A DNA stretch of 64,000 nt. It comes from Cellulosimicrobium sp. Marseille-Q4280 (GTDB lineage: Bacteria; Actinomycetota; Actinomycetes; Actinomycetales; Cellulomonadaceae). A model generated the notes under the pieces. That model was not told the DNA's origin. It did no database searches and was given only the letters and a program-made list of their open reading frames with translations. The first letter of the stretch is position 1. Each line of letters opens with the position of its first letter. This document shows positions 42,090 to 50,778 of this stretch, piece by piece. The stretch is from positions 372,001-436,000 of the forward strand of contig NZ_CALPBY010000004.1 in NCBI RefSeq assembly GCF_943181405.1. Direction: 5' to 3'. The position numbers were made by a program, and so were the translations under genes.

Positions 42090-42697
42090 AGGTACTGGCC
42101 AGGCGACGGGCGACCGTCGTGCGGATCGTGGCCACCCTGCTGCCCCGGCACGCCGGGACCGCCCGGGCCCATGGGCATCGCCCCTGGCGGCAGGGCGCGT
42201 CGCATCTGGGAGAGCTGCGACTGCGCCGCCATCTGCTGGGCGACGAGCGCCGTCTGGATGCCGTGGAAGAGCCCTTCGAGCCACCCGACGAGCTGGGCCT
42301 GGGCGACGCGCAGCTCGGCGTCCGTGGGGACGGAGTCGTCCGAGAACGGCAGCGTGATGCGGTGCAGCTCCTCGACGAGGTCGGGCGACAGGCCTTCCTC
42401 GAGCTCGGTCAGCGACCGCTCGTGGATCTCCGCGAGGCGCGAGCGCGCGGCCTCGTCGAGCGGTGCGTCGCGCACCTCGTCGAGCAGCTTCTTGATCATG
42501 CCGCCGATGCGCATGACCTTCGCCGGCTCCTCGATCACGGTCGCCGGGTTGCGGTCGGCGTCCGTCGAGTCGTCGCTCTCGACGACGCTCACCCCGACGC
42601 CGTCCGGCGTGACGACCGTGACGCGGTCGGGTCCGTCGTCGGTCTCCGGGGTCTGGACGGGCTCGTCGGGGCGGGGTTCGCGCGTCTCGTCAGCCAT
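42086..42697 (-). CDS. bpa: bacterial proteasome activator Bpa/PafE
   Basis: A 203-residue ATP-independent activator of the 20S proteasome. Residues 55-170 form the ring-forming helical bundle (VMRIGGMIKKLLDEVRDAPL, ERSLTELEEGLSPDLVEELH, RVAQAQLVGWLEGLFHGIQT). The C-terminus is a Gly/Pro-rich tail ending in GQYL, the docking motif by which Bpa opens the proteasome gate. No proteasome subunit gene lies in the window. It shares overlapping 3' ends with the EamA gene. The ATG at 42695-42697 is the first plausible start. Confidence 0.9.
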   Translation of the reverse strand: MADETREPRPDEPVQTPETDDGPDRVTVVTPDGVGVSVVESDDSTDADRNPATVIEEPAKVMRIGGMIKKLLDEVRDAPLDEAARSRLAEIHERSLTELEEGLSPDLVEELHRITLPFSDDSVPTDAELRVAQAQLVGWLEGLFHGIQTALVAQQMAAQSQLSQMRRALPPGAMPMGPGGPGVPGQQGGHDPHDGRPSPGQYL

Positions 42698-42809
42698 GGG
42701 GACAGTCTTGCGTGCCCCGCCCACGCGCGCACAGGCCACGCGGTGCGGCCCGCCCGCAGGAGCCGTCCCGGGGCCGGCGCCCGAGATCCGGGACCGGGGC
42801 GAGCAGGGG

Positions 42810-43787
42810 CTACGGGACGAGCAGGACCTTGCCGAACACGTCGCCGGACTCGAGGAGCTCGTGCGCCCGGGCCGCCTCGGCGAGGGGGACGCGCGCGTGG
42901 ACGACCGGTCGGACCCGCCCGTCCTCGACCATCGGCCAGACGTGCGTGAGGACGTCGTGGACGATGCGCGCCTTCTCGTGCGCGGGACGCGAGCGCAGCG
43001 TCGTGCCCGCGACCGTGGCGCGGCGGGCGAGGAGCCGGCCCAGGTCGAGCTCGGCACGGGCTCCCTTCTGCATGCCGATGACGACGAGCCGACCGTTGGT
43101 CGCCAGGGCCTCGAGGTTGCGGTCGAGGTAGGCGGCTCCCACGACGTCGAGCACGACGTCCGCGCCGCGTCCACCGGACGCCTCGCGCACCGCCGCGACG
43201 AAGTCCTCCTCGCGGTGGTCGACGGCGAGGCTCGCCCCGAGCGTCAGGCACCGGTCCGCGCGCTCACGCCCGCCGGCGGTGACGGCGACCTGTGCCCCGA
43301 GCGCGGCCCCGACCTGCACCGCGATCGTCCCGACGCCGCCCGACCCACCGTGCACGAGGAGCCACTCGCCCGCGGCGAGCCGGCCGACGTCCACGAGGTT
43401 GCTCCAGACGGTGCACGCCGCCTCGGGCAGCGCCGCGGCGTCGACGAGGTCCACCCCTGCCGGGACCGGCAGGACCTGCGTCGCGCGGACGCGGACCTGC
43501 TCGGCGTAGCCTCCGCCGTCGAGCAGCGCGACGGCCCGGTCGCCGACGGACCACCCGCTGACCTCGTCGCCGAGGAGGGCGACGGTGCCCGAGACCTCGA
43601 GCCCCGGCCAGTCCGGTGCGCCGGGCGGCGGAGGGTAGGATCCAGCGCGTTGTAGCAGGTCAGCGCGGTTCACGCCAGCGGAAGCGACGTGCAGGACGAG
43701 CTCCCCAGGCCCAGGGGTCTGGTCAGGGAGCTCGGAAACCGTTAGTTTCGCAGGGCCGCCGGGGCCGGATATCGTGACGCCTCGCAC
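42810..43787 (-). CDS. NAD(P)H-quinone oxidoreductase (zinc-free MDR family)
   Basis: A 325-residue medium-chain reductase of the quinone oxidoreductase (QOR/Tp53I3) class. The catalytic domain begins at VSELPDQTPGPGELVLHVAS with the RADLLQRAGSYPPPPGAP signature; zinc-binding cysteines are missing. The Rossmann fold has VHGGSGGVGTIAVQVGAALG near 145. NADPH-dependent reduction of quinones or related enones is likely. The GTG start at 43785-43787 follows TAGTCT seven bases upstream (leaderless). It is transcribed on its own, toward Bpa. Confidence 0.88.
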   Translation of the reverse strand: MRGVTISGPGGPAKLTVSELPDQTPGPGELVLHVASAGVNRADLLQRAGSYPPPPGAPDWPGLEVSGTVALLGDEVSGWSVGDRAVALLDGGGYAEQVRVRATQVLPVPAGVDLVDAAALPEAACTVWSNLVDVGRLAAGEWLLVHGGSGGVGTIAVQVGAALGAQVAVTAGGRERADRCLTLGASLAVDHREEDFVAAVREASGGRGADVVLDVVGAAYLDRNLEALATNGRLVVIGMQKGARAELDLGRLLARRATVAGTTLRSRPAHEKARIVHDVLTHVWPMVEDGRVRPVVHARVPLAEAARAHELLESGDVFGKVLLVP

Positions 43788-43993
43788 GACGTCGAGACTA
43801 CGCGTGGGCCGCCGGGGGCGCCGGTCCGCCGCGGGGCGAGGGGGCCGACAGCAGGTGTGGGAGCGCTTGCGTCCGGATTAGGCGTCCGGGGGAAGTGCAC
43901 CGATAGTTAGTACGCACGACCGGGGAGACGGGACGCAACGGACGCGTCGGGGGCGCCGATCCGGGTTGACCAGGGTGATGGAGGCAGGTTCGA

Positions 43994-46900
43994 ATGCTCC
44001 GCAGGTTGAGCGTCCGCGGGAAGATCCTTGCGGCTCTCGCGGTGCCGGTCCTCGTGCTGTTCATCGCCGCGGCCGTGATCTCCGGTCAGGCGATCGCGTC
44101 GGCACGCACGGCGAGCCAGACGAGCGCGCTCGTCGACGCCCTCGAGAAGCAGGACGTCGCCGGGACGGAGATCGCGGCCGAGCGCTCGCTCTCGATCCTC
44201 GAGTCCTACCGGGCGGAAGGCGCCGAGGAGCAGATGCTCGCACAGCGCGAGAAGACCGACCGCGCGCTCGACACCCGTGACCGGGCCTACGAAGCCTTGA
44301 ACCTCTCGGCGCTGGACACCCGCGTGCAGGACGCGGTCGAGCAGACGATCGCCGACCGGCAGGAGCTCGAGTCGATCCGCCGCGGGATCGACCGGTCGAG
44401 CCTCGGTGAGCAGCAGCGCACGGCCCTGTACACGGGACTGATCAACAACGCGCTCGACGTGCCGGCGAGCCTCGCGGACACCTCCACCCAGCGTGGTCTC
44501 GCGCAGTACCTCGACGCCTACGTGGTGCTGGACCGCCTGCTCGCCCAGCAGGCCGTCGAGCTCCCCGTCGCGGGCAACGTGATCGCCGCGGCGCAGGTCG
44601 GCCAGGAGAACGAGACCGCGAACCAGCGGGCCGCGGTCCTCCTGACCACGGGTGACACGCTCAGCCAGGAGGCTCGTCGGTCCATCCGCCTCCTGCCGGA
44701 CTTCGACCAGGCGCTCCCCGTGCCCGGCGCGGTGTACAACCAGCTCCGCGCCAACGTCGCGGGCTCCCGCCCGGCGTCGGTCACCGCGACCGCCGCGAGC
44801 GAGTGGCAGACGTTGTCCACGGAGGACCGTGCGAACACCACGCCCGTGCGTGACGCGGTGCGGTCCGAGACGATCACCGAGGCCTCCGCGCTCGCGACCG
44901 CCGCCACCACGCGCGCGATCCTGACCATCGCCGCGACGCTGGCCGCAGTCGTCGCCTCGATCCTCGTCGCGGGCCTCATCGCCCGCGCGATCGTCAACCC
45001 GCTGCGCCGCCTGACCGACGCCGCCGAGGACGTCCGTGACCAGCTCCCGAAGCTCGTCGAGCAGGTCGCGGTCCCCGGCCAGGGCCCGGGCATCGACCTG
45101 ACGCCGATCACCGTGGAGTCCACGGACGAGGTCGGGCAGCTCGCGACCGCGTTCAACGACGTGAACTCGACGACCGTCAAGGTCGCGCGCGAGCAGGCCG
45201 CGCTGCGTGGCTCCATCGCCGAGATGTTCGTCAACGTCGCCCGTCGCGACCAGGTGCTCCTCAACCGCCAGCTCGCGTTCCTCGACGACCTCGAGCGCTC
45301 CGAGGAGGACCCGGGGACGCTGTCGAACCTGTTCCGGCTCGACCACCTCGCGACCCGGATGCGCCGCAACGCGGAGTCCCTCCTCGTCCTCGCGGGCATC
45401 GACTCCGGCCGTCGCGTGCGTCAGCCCATGCCGGCGTCCGACGTCATCCGTACGGCGTCGTCCGAGATCGAGCTGTACGACCGCGTCCGCCTCAACCTCG
45501 TCGTCGACCCGCTCATGCTCGGGCACAACGCGCTCAACGCCGCACACCTGCTCGCCGAGCTCCTCGAGAACGCGACGATGTTCTCGGAGCCGCACACGCC
45601 GGTCGAGGTGACGACGGGTCGCGACGAGCACTCCGTCTACATCACGGTGCGCGACCACGGTCTCGGCATGACCGCGGAGGAGGTCGCCGAGGCGAACCGC
45701 AAGGTCGCGACGCACGCGGCGTCCGACGTCGTCGGCGCGCAGCGCCTCGGCCTCTTCGTGGTCGGCCGCCTCGCGGACCGCCTGGGCGCGCGCGTCCGCT
45801 TCGCCACCGGGTCCGACGGCAACGGGACCGAGGTCACCGTGTCGTTCCCGGGCGTGCTGTTCGTGCCCGACTCCAACGTGCCGCTCCCGCAGCCGACGGA
45901 CCCGCTGGAGACGCGCACGCAGGCCGCCGCCCAGCAGCTCGCCGCCACCGGTGTGGTGCCGGCCGTGGAGGCGCCCGCGCCGCAGCAGGCCCAGCAGCTT
46001 CCCGCCGCCCCGACCGTGACGTCCGCGACCCCGGCCGTCGAGCCCGAGGCGGCACCCGTCGCGGTCCCCGTCGACCTCGCCGCCCTCACCGACGGCACGA
46101 CCCAGACCGGGATGCCGCGTCGTCGGTCGCGCACCGTCGACCCCGCGGCGTCGGCGCCGAGCGCGTCGTTCGCGTCCGGTCCGCAGACCGGGGCGATCGT
46201 CCTGCCGCCGCTCGCGACCCCCGCGCTGCCCGACGAGCTGCCCGCGGGCGAGGACGCCTGGACCCCGCCTGCCGAGGTCGCTCCCGCGGGCAACGCCCTC
46301 CCGAGCCGCGCGCGCCAGGCGGCACCGACGGTCGAGCCGGTCTCGCAGGAGATCCCCGTCCTCGACGTGAGCACCCGCAGCGCGCTGTTCTCGAGCTTCC
46401 GTCCGGTCGGGGAGCGCGCTGCGACGGAGAACCCGGTCGACCTCCCGGCGGCACCCGAGGTCACCGCGACGGACATCCCGCTCGCCGCGGACACCGTCGT
46501 GAGCGAGCCGGTCGCCGAGTCGCCGTGGGCGCCGCAGGAGCCCGTGGTCCAGCAGGAGCCTGTGGTCCAGCAGGAGGCATGGGCGCCGCAGGCGCCGGCC
46601 GAGCAGCCGTGGGCCCCCCAGCAGGCCTGGTCCGACGAGACGCTCTCGGGTCGGGCGACGGCAGCGGTCACGGACACGTCCGACGCGACGCGCGTCGTGC
46701 CCGCGGTCCCCGTAGAACCCGAGCGCTGGAGCGAACCCGTCGACGACGCGACGGTGGCTCGTGCCCCGCTCGCGCAGCGGGTGCCGGCCCCCGAGCCGGC
46801 GCGTGTCCCGGACCCGGTGAGCGACGTGCCCGTCGTGCACGGCGAGGCCGACCAGGAGGTGCCGGCAGAGCTGTCCTTCGAGGCGCTGCCGCGCTTCGAG

Positions 46901-47854
46901 GAGCTCATGGCGGACCTGCCGACGCGACGTTCGCTGCGGGAGAGCCAGGTGCGCAAGCGTGGCCTCTTCGGCCGGCGCCCGCGCACGACCGCCACACCGC
47001 GGGCGACGGTGGCCCCGGACGGTCCGTCCGCGGCGGCCCTCGCCTCACGTCCTGCGGGGCCCGTCCCGGCCGAGCCCGCTCCGTCGGCACCGCTGACGCT
47101 CACGCCCGCCGAGCTGGTCGACGACGTCCCGGCACCGGTCCGTGCCTCGGCGTTCGCGGCTCAGGCGCCGTCGTCCGCGCCGGGGGCGGACGCCGCACCG
47201 TCGCCGTTCGCGGCGCCGGCACCGGCTCCTGTGACGGGGTCCCAGCCTGCGCCCGCCGTGGCCCGCGCCTCGGTCTTCGCGCAGCCGGAGCCCGCGACGC
47301 GTCAGGCTGTGGAGACCGTCGCCCCTGTCGGGGCGGCCGGCACGGACGCGTACGTCCCGGTCGACCCGGTCCGGCCCGCGGTCGCGACCGCGCCGGGCAC
47401 GGGGTTCGGTGCGCCGACGCCGCTCGTCCGTCGCCAGGTTCCCGAGGCGATCGAGCCGCTCGAGCCGGGCTACGTGAGCGACTCGGTCGAGGCGCGCTCC
47501 GACTGGATGGCCTCGGCCGTCCTGTACGAGGAGATGTCCACCCTGCTGCGGGGCAGCACCGACTTCCAGGAAGCGACGTTGGCGGACCCGAACGACGGCA
47601 CGTACCAGCCCCTCACGGTGGAGTCGGCCCCGCCGGCCGGCCTCACCCGCCGTTCGCGCGGCGAGAACCGCGAGGGCTACGTGGACCGCTTCACGGCCCG
47701 CATCGACCGTGACCCGGAGCAGCTGCGCGCCCGCCTGTCGGCCTTCCAGTCCGCCACGGCACGAGGCCGCGTCGAGGGCCAGGACGAGCCGGGCTCGACG
47801 TGGACCCCGGAGACCATGGATTATGTCCCTGATTCAGCGCCGCAGGCGCGGTGA
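43994..47854 (+). CDS. cvnA: conservon sensor histidine kinase-like protein CvnA
   Basis: A 1286-residue membrane kinase-like protein. Segments: membrane helix about 9-30, an extracellular NIT (nitrate/nitrite-sensing-like) domain about 35-305, second helix about 308-332, HAMP about 332-390, a helical dimerisation region with LFRLDHLATRMRRNAESLLV near 445, and an HATPase_c domain about 515-625 with LLENATMF and RDHGLGMT. The remaining about 660 residues are Ala/Pro/Val-rich, low complexity. GGAGG nine bases before the ATG is the ribosome site. It starts the cvnABCD operon (roadblock, DUF742, GTPase genes follow). Known Streptomyces conservons affect development and secondary metabolism. Its signal is unknown. 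Confidence 0.9.
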   Translation: MLRRLSVRGKILAALAVPVLVLFIAAAVISGQAIASARTASQTSALVDALEKQDVAGTEIAAERSLSILESYRAEGAEEQMLAQREKTDRALDTRDRAYEALNLSALDTRVQDAVEQTIADRQELESIRRGIDRSSLGEQQRTALYTGLINNALDVPASLADTSTQRGLAQYLDAYVVLDRLLAQQAVELPVAGNVIAAAQVGQENETANQRAAVLLTTGDTLSQEARRSIRLLPDFDQALPVPGAVYNQLRANVAGSRPASVTATAASEWQTLSTEDRANTTPVRDAVRSETITEASALATAATTRAILTIAATLAAVVASILVAGLIARAIVNPLRRLTDAAEDVRDQLPKLVEQVAVPGQGPGIDLTPITVESTDEVGQLATAFNDVNSTTVKVAREQAALRGSIAEMFVNVARRDQVLLNRQLAFLDDLERSEEDPGTLSNLFRLDHLATRMRRNAESLLVLAGIDSGRRVRQPMPASDVIRTASSEIELYDRVRLNLVVDPLMLGHNALNAAHLLAELLENATMFSEPHTPVEVTTGRDEHSVYITVRDHGLGMTAEEVAEANRKVATHAASDVVGAQRLGLFVVGRLADRLGARVRFATGSDGNGTEVTVSFPGVLFVPDSNVPLPQPTDPLETRTQAAAQQLAATGVVPAVEAPAPQQAQQLPAAPTVTSATPAVEPEAAPVAVPVDLAALTDGTTQTGMPRRRSRTVDPAASAPSASFASGPQTGAIVLPPLATPALPDELPAGEDAWTPPAEVAPAGNALPSRARQAAPTVEPVSQEIPVLDVSTRSALFSSFRPVGERAATENPVDLPAAPEVTATDIPLAADTVVSEPVAESPWAPQEPVVQQEPVVQQEAWAPQAPAEQPWAPQQAWSDETLSGRATAAVTDTSDATRVVPAVPVEPERWSEPVDDATVARAPLAQRVPAPEPARVPDPVSDVPVVHGEADQEVPAELSFEALPRFEELMADLPTRRSLRESQVRKRGLFGRRPRTTATPRATVAPDGPSAAALASRPAGPVPAEPAPSAPLTLTPAELVDDVPAPVRASAFAAQAPSSAPGADAAPSPFAAPAPAPVTGSQPAPAVARASVFAQPEPATRQAVETVAPVGAAGTDAYVPVDPVRPAVATAPGTGFGAPTPLVRRQVPEAIEPLEPGYVSDSVEARSDWMASAVLYEEMSTLLRGSTDFQEATLADPNDGTYQPLTVESAPPAGLTRRSRGENREGYVDRFTARIDRDPEQLRARLSAFQSATARGRVEGQDEPGSTWTPETMDYVPDSAPQAR

Positions 47855-47890
47855 TCACGTGCCCGCTGCGGCAACTGACGAGGAGGAAGT

Positions 47891-48340
47891 GTGAACGCGC
47901 TCAGCACCGAGGCCACGAATTTCGGGTGGCTGCTCGACAACTTCGTGCGAACGGTCCCGGGGAGCCGGCACACGCTCGTGGTGTCGGCCGACGGCCTGCT
48001 CATGGCGATGTCGGACCAGCTCGACCGGACGAGCGGTGACCAGCTCGCGGCCATCGTCTCGGGCATGTCGAGCCTGACGCGCGGGGCCGCGCGTCAGCTC
48101 AACGGCGGCAACGTCCGGCAGGCCATCGTCGAGATGGACAACGGCTTCCTGTTCCTCATGAACGTGTCGAACGGGTCCGTTCTCGGGGTCGTCGCGGAGG
48201 CCACGTGCGACATCGGGCTCATCGGCTACGAGATGGCGCTCCTGGTCTCGCGCACGGAGGCTACGCTGACCCCGCAGCTGATCTCCGAGATGCGGGGTAG
48301 CCTCCCCGTTGACGGTGCCACCCGAGCCCCCGTGGGATGA
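47891..48340 (+). CDS. cvnB: roadblock/LC7 domain protein CvnB
   Basis: A 149-residue cytoplasmic protein of the roadblock/LC7 family, which binds and regulates Ras-like GTPases (CvnD here). The fold signature includes SRHTLVVSADGLLMAMSDQL near 25, DQLAAIVSGMSSLTRGAARQ and GSVLGVVAEATCDIGLIGYE. The GTG has AGGAGGAA just upstream, 37 bp after the cvnA stop. The conserved order with cvnA, cvnC and cvnD shows its role as a conservon component. Confidence 0.93.
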   Translation: MNALSTEATNFGWLLDNFVRTVPGSRHTLVVSADGLLMAMSDQLDRTSGDQLAAIVSGMSSLTRGAARQLNGGNVRQAIVEMDNGFLFLMNVSNGSVLGVVAEATCDIGLIGYEMALLVSRTEATLTPQLISEMRGSLPVDGATRAPVG

Positions 48341-48350
48341 GGTCTGATCG

Positions 48351-48764
48351 ATGACGAACGTACCTTTCGGCCGTGCCGGAGCCCACTCCGACGGCTACGA
48401 GGCGTCGACGGTGCGTCCGTACGCCGTGACGGGCGGTCGTGTGCGCTCGGCGACGTCGGACCTGCCTCTCGAGGCGCTCGTCGAGGTCATGCCGGGCGCC
48501 GTGAACAGCTACGGGCTGCCGCCGGAGAAGCGCTCGATCCTCCAGCACGCCGCGCACACGTACGTCTCGATCGCCGAGCTCTCAGCCCTGCTGCGGCTCC
48601 CCCTCGGCGTGACGAAGGTGCTCGTCGCGGACCTGCAGGAGGACAACTACATCACCGTGCACACGTCGACCCCGCTCAACGTGCACACGGGTCACGGAAG
48701 CAACCACTCGGGCCTGTCCCTGAGCGTCTTGGAGAGTGTTCTCAATGGCATTTCCACCCTCTGA
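48351..48764 (+). CDS. cvnC: DUF742 protein CvnC
   Basis: A 137-residue DUF742 protein. It has a winged-helix-like body: VRPYAVTGGRVRSATSDLPL, then HTYVSIAELSALLRLPLGV and KVLVADLQEDNYITVHT. DUF742 proteins are only found in conservons and probably bridge the kinase and the GTPase modules. The ATG is ten bases after the cvnB stop, with GAGG upstream. Its last 20 bases overlap the start of cvnD, so translation is coupled. Confidence 0.93.
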   Translation: MTNVPFGRAGAHSDGYEASTVRPYAVTGGRVRSATSDLPLEALVEVMPGAVNSYGLPPEKRSILQHAAHTYVSIAELSALLRLPLGVTKVLVADLQEDNYITVHTSTPLNVHTGHGSNHSGLSLSVLESVLNGISTL

Positions 48765-49779
48765 GGGCTCGGGCGTCGCGCCTCAGGGCGGCCAGCCGTC
48801 CGGTGTGATCTCCGCCGTCCCCGGTGGCGCGAGGGCGGCGAGCGGACCGTCGTGGACGCCCGTCGCCGGGGGAGGGTCGCCGACGACGGCGCCTGCAACC
48901 CCCGCGCAGAACGCTCACGCGCAGAGCTCGCCCGTGGCTCCCGCGTCGGTGGCTCCCGTCCAGGGCGCGGCGACCGCGCAGCAGGGCGTGCCGGGTCAGG
49001 CTCCTGCGCAGGCGTCCGCGCCTGCCGCGCAGCCCGCGCCCAGCCCGACGGTGGCGCCGGTCGCACCGACCTCGTCGCACCAGCCCGCGGCCCAGGCGCC
49101 GGCCGCGCACGTGCCGGCAGCCCAGGTGCCCGTCGCCCAGGCACCGGCGCCGCAGCAGCCGCGCACCGCACCGCAGCCGATGGCCTCCGCCCAGGCGGGT
49201 GCGGCGCCGTCGGCGCCTCGCACGGCGCCGACGGTCGTGAAGATCGTCGTCGCGGGAGGTTTCGCCGTCGGCAAGACGACGTTCATCGGCTCGATCTCCG
49301 ACGTGGAGCCTCTCAACACCGAGGCGGCCATGACGGAGCACTCGGTGGGCGTCGACGACGCGGGCGGCGTCACCGACCGCAAGACGACGACCACGGTTGC
49401 CATGGACTTCGGCCGTGTGTCGCTCCCCGGCAACCTGTGGCTCTACCTGTTCGGCACGCCGGGCCAGGACCGCTTCCTCTTCATGTGGGACGACCTGGTG
49501 CGCGGCGCGATCGGTGCGGTCGTGCTCGTCGACACCGACCGTCTCGAGCAGTGCTTCCCGGCGATCGACTACTTCGAGTCGCGCAACATCCCGTTCGTCG
49601 TGGGTGTGAACTGCTTCGACGGCGTGGCCAAGCACAAGCTCGAGGACGTGCGCGAGGCGCTGCAGATCCCGGCACACGTGCCGATGCTCTACACGGACGC
49701 CCGGTCGCGGGCCGCCACCAAGCAGACGCTCATCGCGCTGGTCCAGCTCGCGATGCGCCAGCTCCGCGGCGCGGCCTGA
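48745..49779 (+). CDS. cvnD: conservon Ras-like GTPase CvnD with long Pro/Ala-rich N-terminus
   Basis: A 344-residue MglA-type GTPase. Residues 1-160 are a Pro/Ala/Gln-rich, likely disordered extension; canonical CvnD proteins are about 190-200 residues. The GTPase domain carries the P-loop GGFAVGKTTFIG near 168, the switch-II FGTPGQDRFLFMWDDL and NCFDGVAKHKLEDV in place of NKxD. The ATG at 48745 has GGAGAG nine bases upstream and overlaps cvnC. CvnB would regulate its nucleotide state; output unknown. A hairpin terminator follows. Confidence 0.92.
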   Translation: MAFPPSEGSGVAPQGGQPSGVISAVPGGARAASGPSWTPVAGGGSPTTAPATPAQNAHAQSSPVAPASVAPVQGAATAQQGVPGQAPAQASAPAAQPAPSPTVAPVAPTSSHQPAAQAPAAHVPAAQVPVAQAPAPQQPRTAPQPMASAQAGAAPSAPRTAPTVVKIVVAGGFAVGKTTFIGSISDVEPLNTEAAMTEHSVGVDDAGGVTDRKTTTTVAMDFGRVSLPGNLWLYLFGTPGQDRFLFMWDDLVRGAIGAVVLVDTDRLEQCFPAIDYFESRNIPFVVGVNCFDGVAKHKLEDVREALQIPAHVPMLYTDARSRAATKQTLIALVQLAMRQLRGAA

Positions 49780-49805
49780 CGCTCCGCCCGGCATCACCAC
49801 CGACC

Positions 49806-49839
49806 ACGGCGGGTCACCCTCCACAGGGCGACCCGCCGT
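49806..49839 (+). terminator. conservon operon terminator
   Basis: ACGGCGGGTCACCC (49806-49819) pairs with GGGCGACCCGCCGT (49826-49839) at 13 of 14 positions, loop TCCACA, 27 bp after the cvnD stop and before tRNA-Ser. Confidence 0.8.
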
Positions 49840-49893
49840 CGTCGTGCACGGGGCTGACGTGCCAGAATGGCACGCCGGGCCCGCGAGGCCCGA

Positions 49894-49978
49894 GGAGGGC
49901 TGACAGAGCGGCCTAATGTGACGGTCTTGAAAACCGTTGTGCGGCAACGCACCGGGGGTTCGAATCCCTCGCCCTCCG
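49894..49978 (+). tRNA. serT: tRNA-Ser (anticodon UGA)
   Basis: The acceptor GGAGGGC pairs with GCCCTCC (49971-49977). The anticodon loop CTTGAAA carries TGA between ACGGT and ACCGT stems. A long variable arm (TGTGCGGCAACGCA) confirms a class II tRNA. The T loop is TTCGAAT in a GGGGG/CCCTC stem. CCA is not encoded. The transcription start precedes it, just after the conservon terminator. Confidence 0.95.
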
Positions 49979-49988
49979 CTCGAGGACC

Positions 49989-50678
49989 ATGAACACCACC
50001 ACGTCCGGATCCAGCCTCTCGGTGCCCTCGCCCCGCGCGCACGCCGCACCGGCGGCGCGTCGTGCCGTCCTCACGCTGTGCGTCGCGGCGGTGGTGCTCG
50101 GGGGGTGCGCGGCGCCGTCGTCCGTCCCGAGCGTCGAGCTGTGCTCCGACCTGCACCCCGCTGACGTCGTCCCCGGGCCCGGCGAGGTGAGCGACCACGA
50201 CGAGTGCGTGGCGGGAGTCCAGGCCGGTCTCGCCGCGGAGCGGCCCGACACGGTGGCGGTGGACGACCTGGGCCGGATGCTCGACGACCCGACGTCGGAC
50301 GGGCAGATCACCGCGCGCACGGCTCAGGTGATGGACCTCGCGCTGGCCGAGTTCCCCGGCTCCTCCTGGTCGTGCTGGTCGCCGCGACCCGGGACCCGTT
50401 CCGAGCACCCCCTCGGCCGGGCGTGCGACGTGACGTACGGCAACGCTCTCGGCGAGGCGGCGACCGGCGACGCCCTGGAGCAGGGGTGGGCCATGACGGC
50501 CTGGTTGCAGACCCACGCCGAGGTGCTCGGGGTGGACTACGTCATCTGGCAGGGTGGCATCTGGTCGTCGCGGTGGTGGGGGGCCGAGTGGCGGCCGTAC
50601 GACGGCGGAGGCATGCACGACCCCGCAGCCGTCACGGGCGGTCACTTCGACCACCTCCACGTCACCGTGCGCGGCTGA
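49989..50678 (+). CDS. lipoprotein with M15-like (ARB_07466-type) C-terminal domain
   Basis: A 229-residue exported lipoprotein. After a 25-residue basic leader the signal segment AVLTLCVAAVVLGGC ends at Cys40. The C-terminal domain resembles the extracellular ARB_07466/D-Ala-D-Ala carboxypeptidase-like group: RSEHPLGRACDVTYGN carries His-Asp zinc ligands near 140-150 and GGHFDHLHVTV the final His ligands near 220. This pattern belongs to M15-fold proteins acting on peptidoglycan cross-links; hydrolysis is likely but not proven. It lies 10 bp after tRNA-Ser. The ATG at 49989 has no strong ribosome site. Confidence 0.8.
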   Translation: MNTTTSGSSLSVPSPRAHAAPAARRAVLTLCVAAVVLGGCAAPSSVPSVELCSDLHPADVVPGPGEVSDHDECVAGVQAGLAAERPDTVAVDDLGRMLDDPTSDGQITARTAQVMDLALAEFPGSSWSCWSPRPGTRSEHPLGRACDVTYGNALGEAATGDALEQGWAMTAWLQTHAEVLGVDYVIWQGGIWSSRWWGAEWRPYDGGGMHDPAAVTGGHFDHLHVTVRG

Positions 50679-50778
50679 GCCCGGACGTCGTCCGCTCGGG
50701 CGCGCCCACGGGAGCCGCTGGAGGTGGCGCGACCTCCCGGCACGGGACACGCGCGGCCGCGTGCGCCATCATGGCTGA

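Noticed and set aside
43860-43975. A riboswitch or structured leader upstream of cvnA.
   Set aside because: The sequence has a few promoter-like AT words (GATAGTTAGTAC) but no recognisable riboswitch core.
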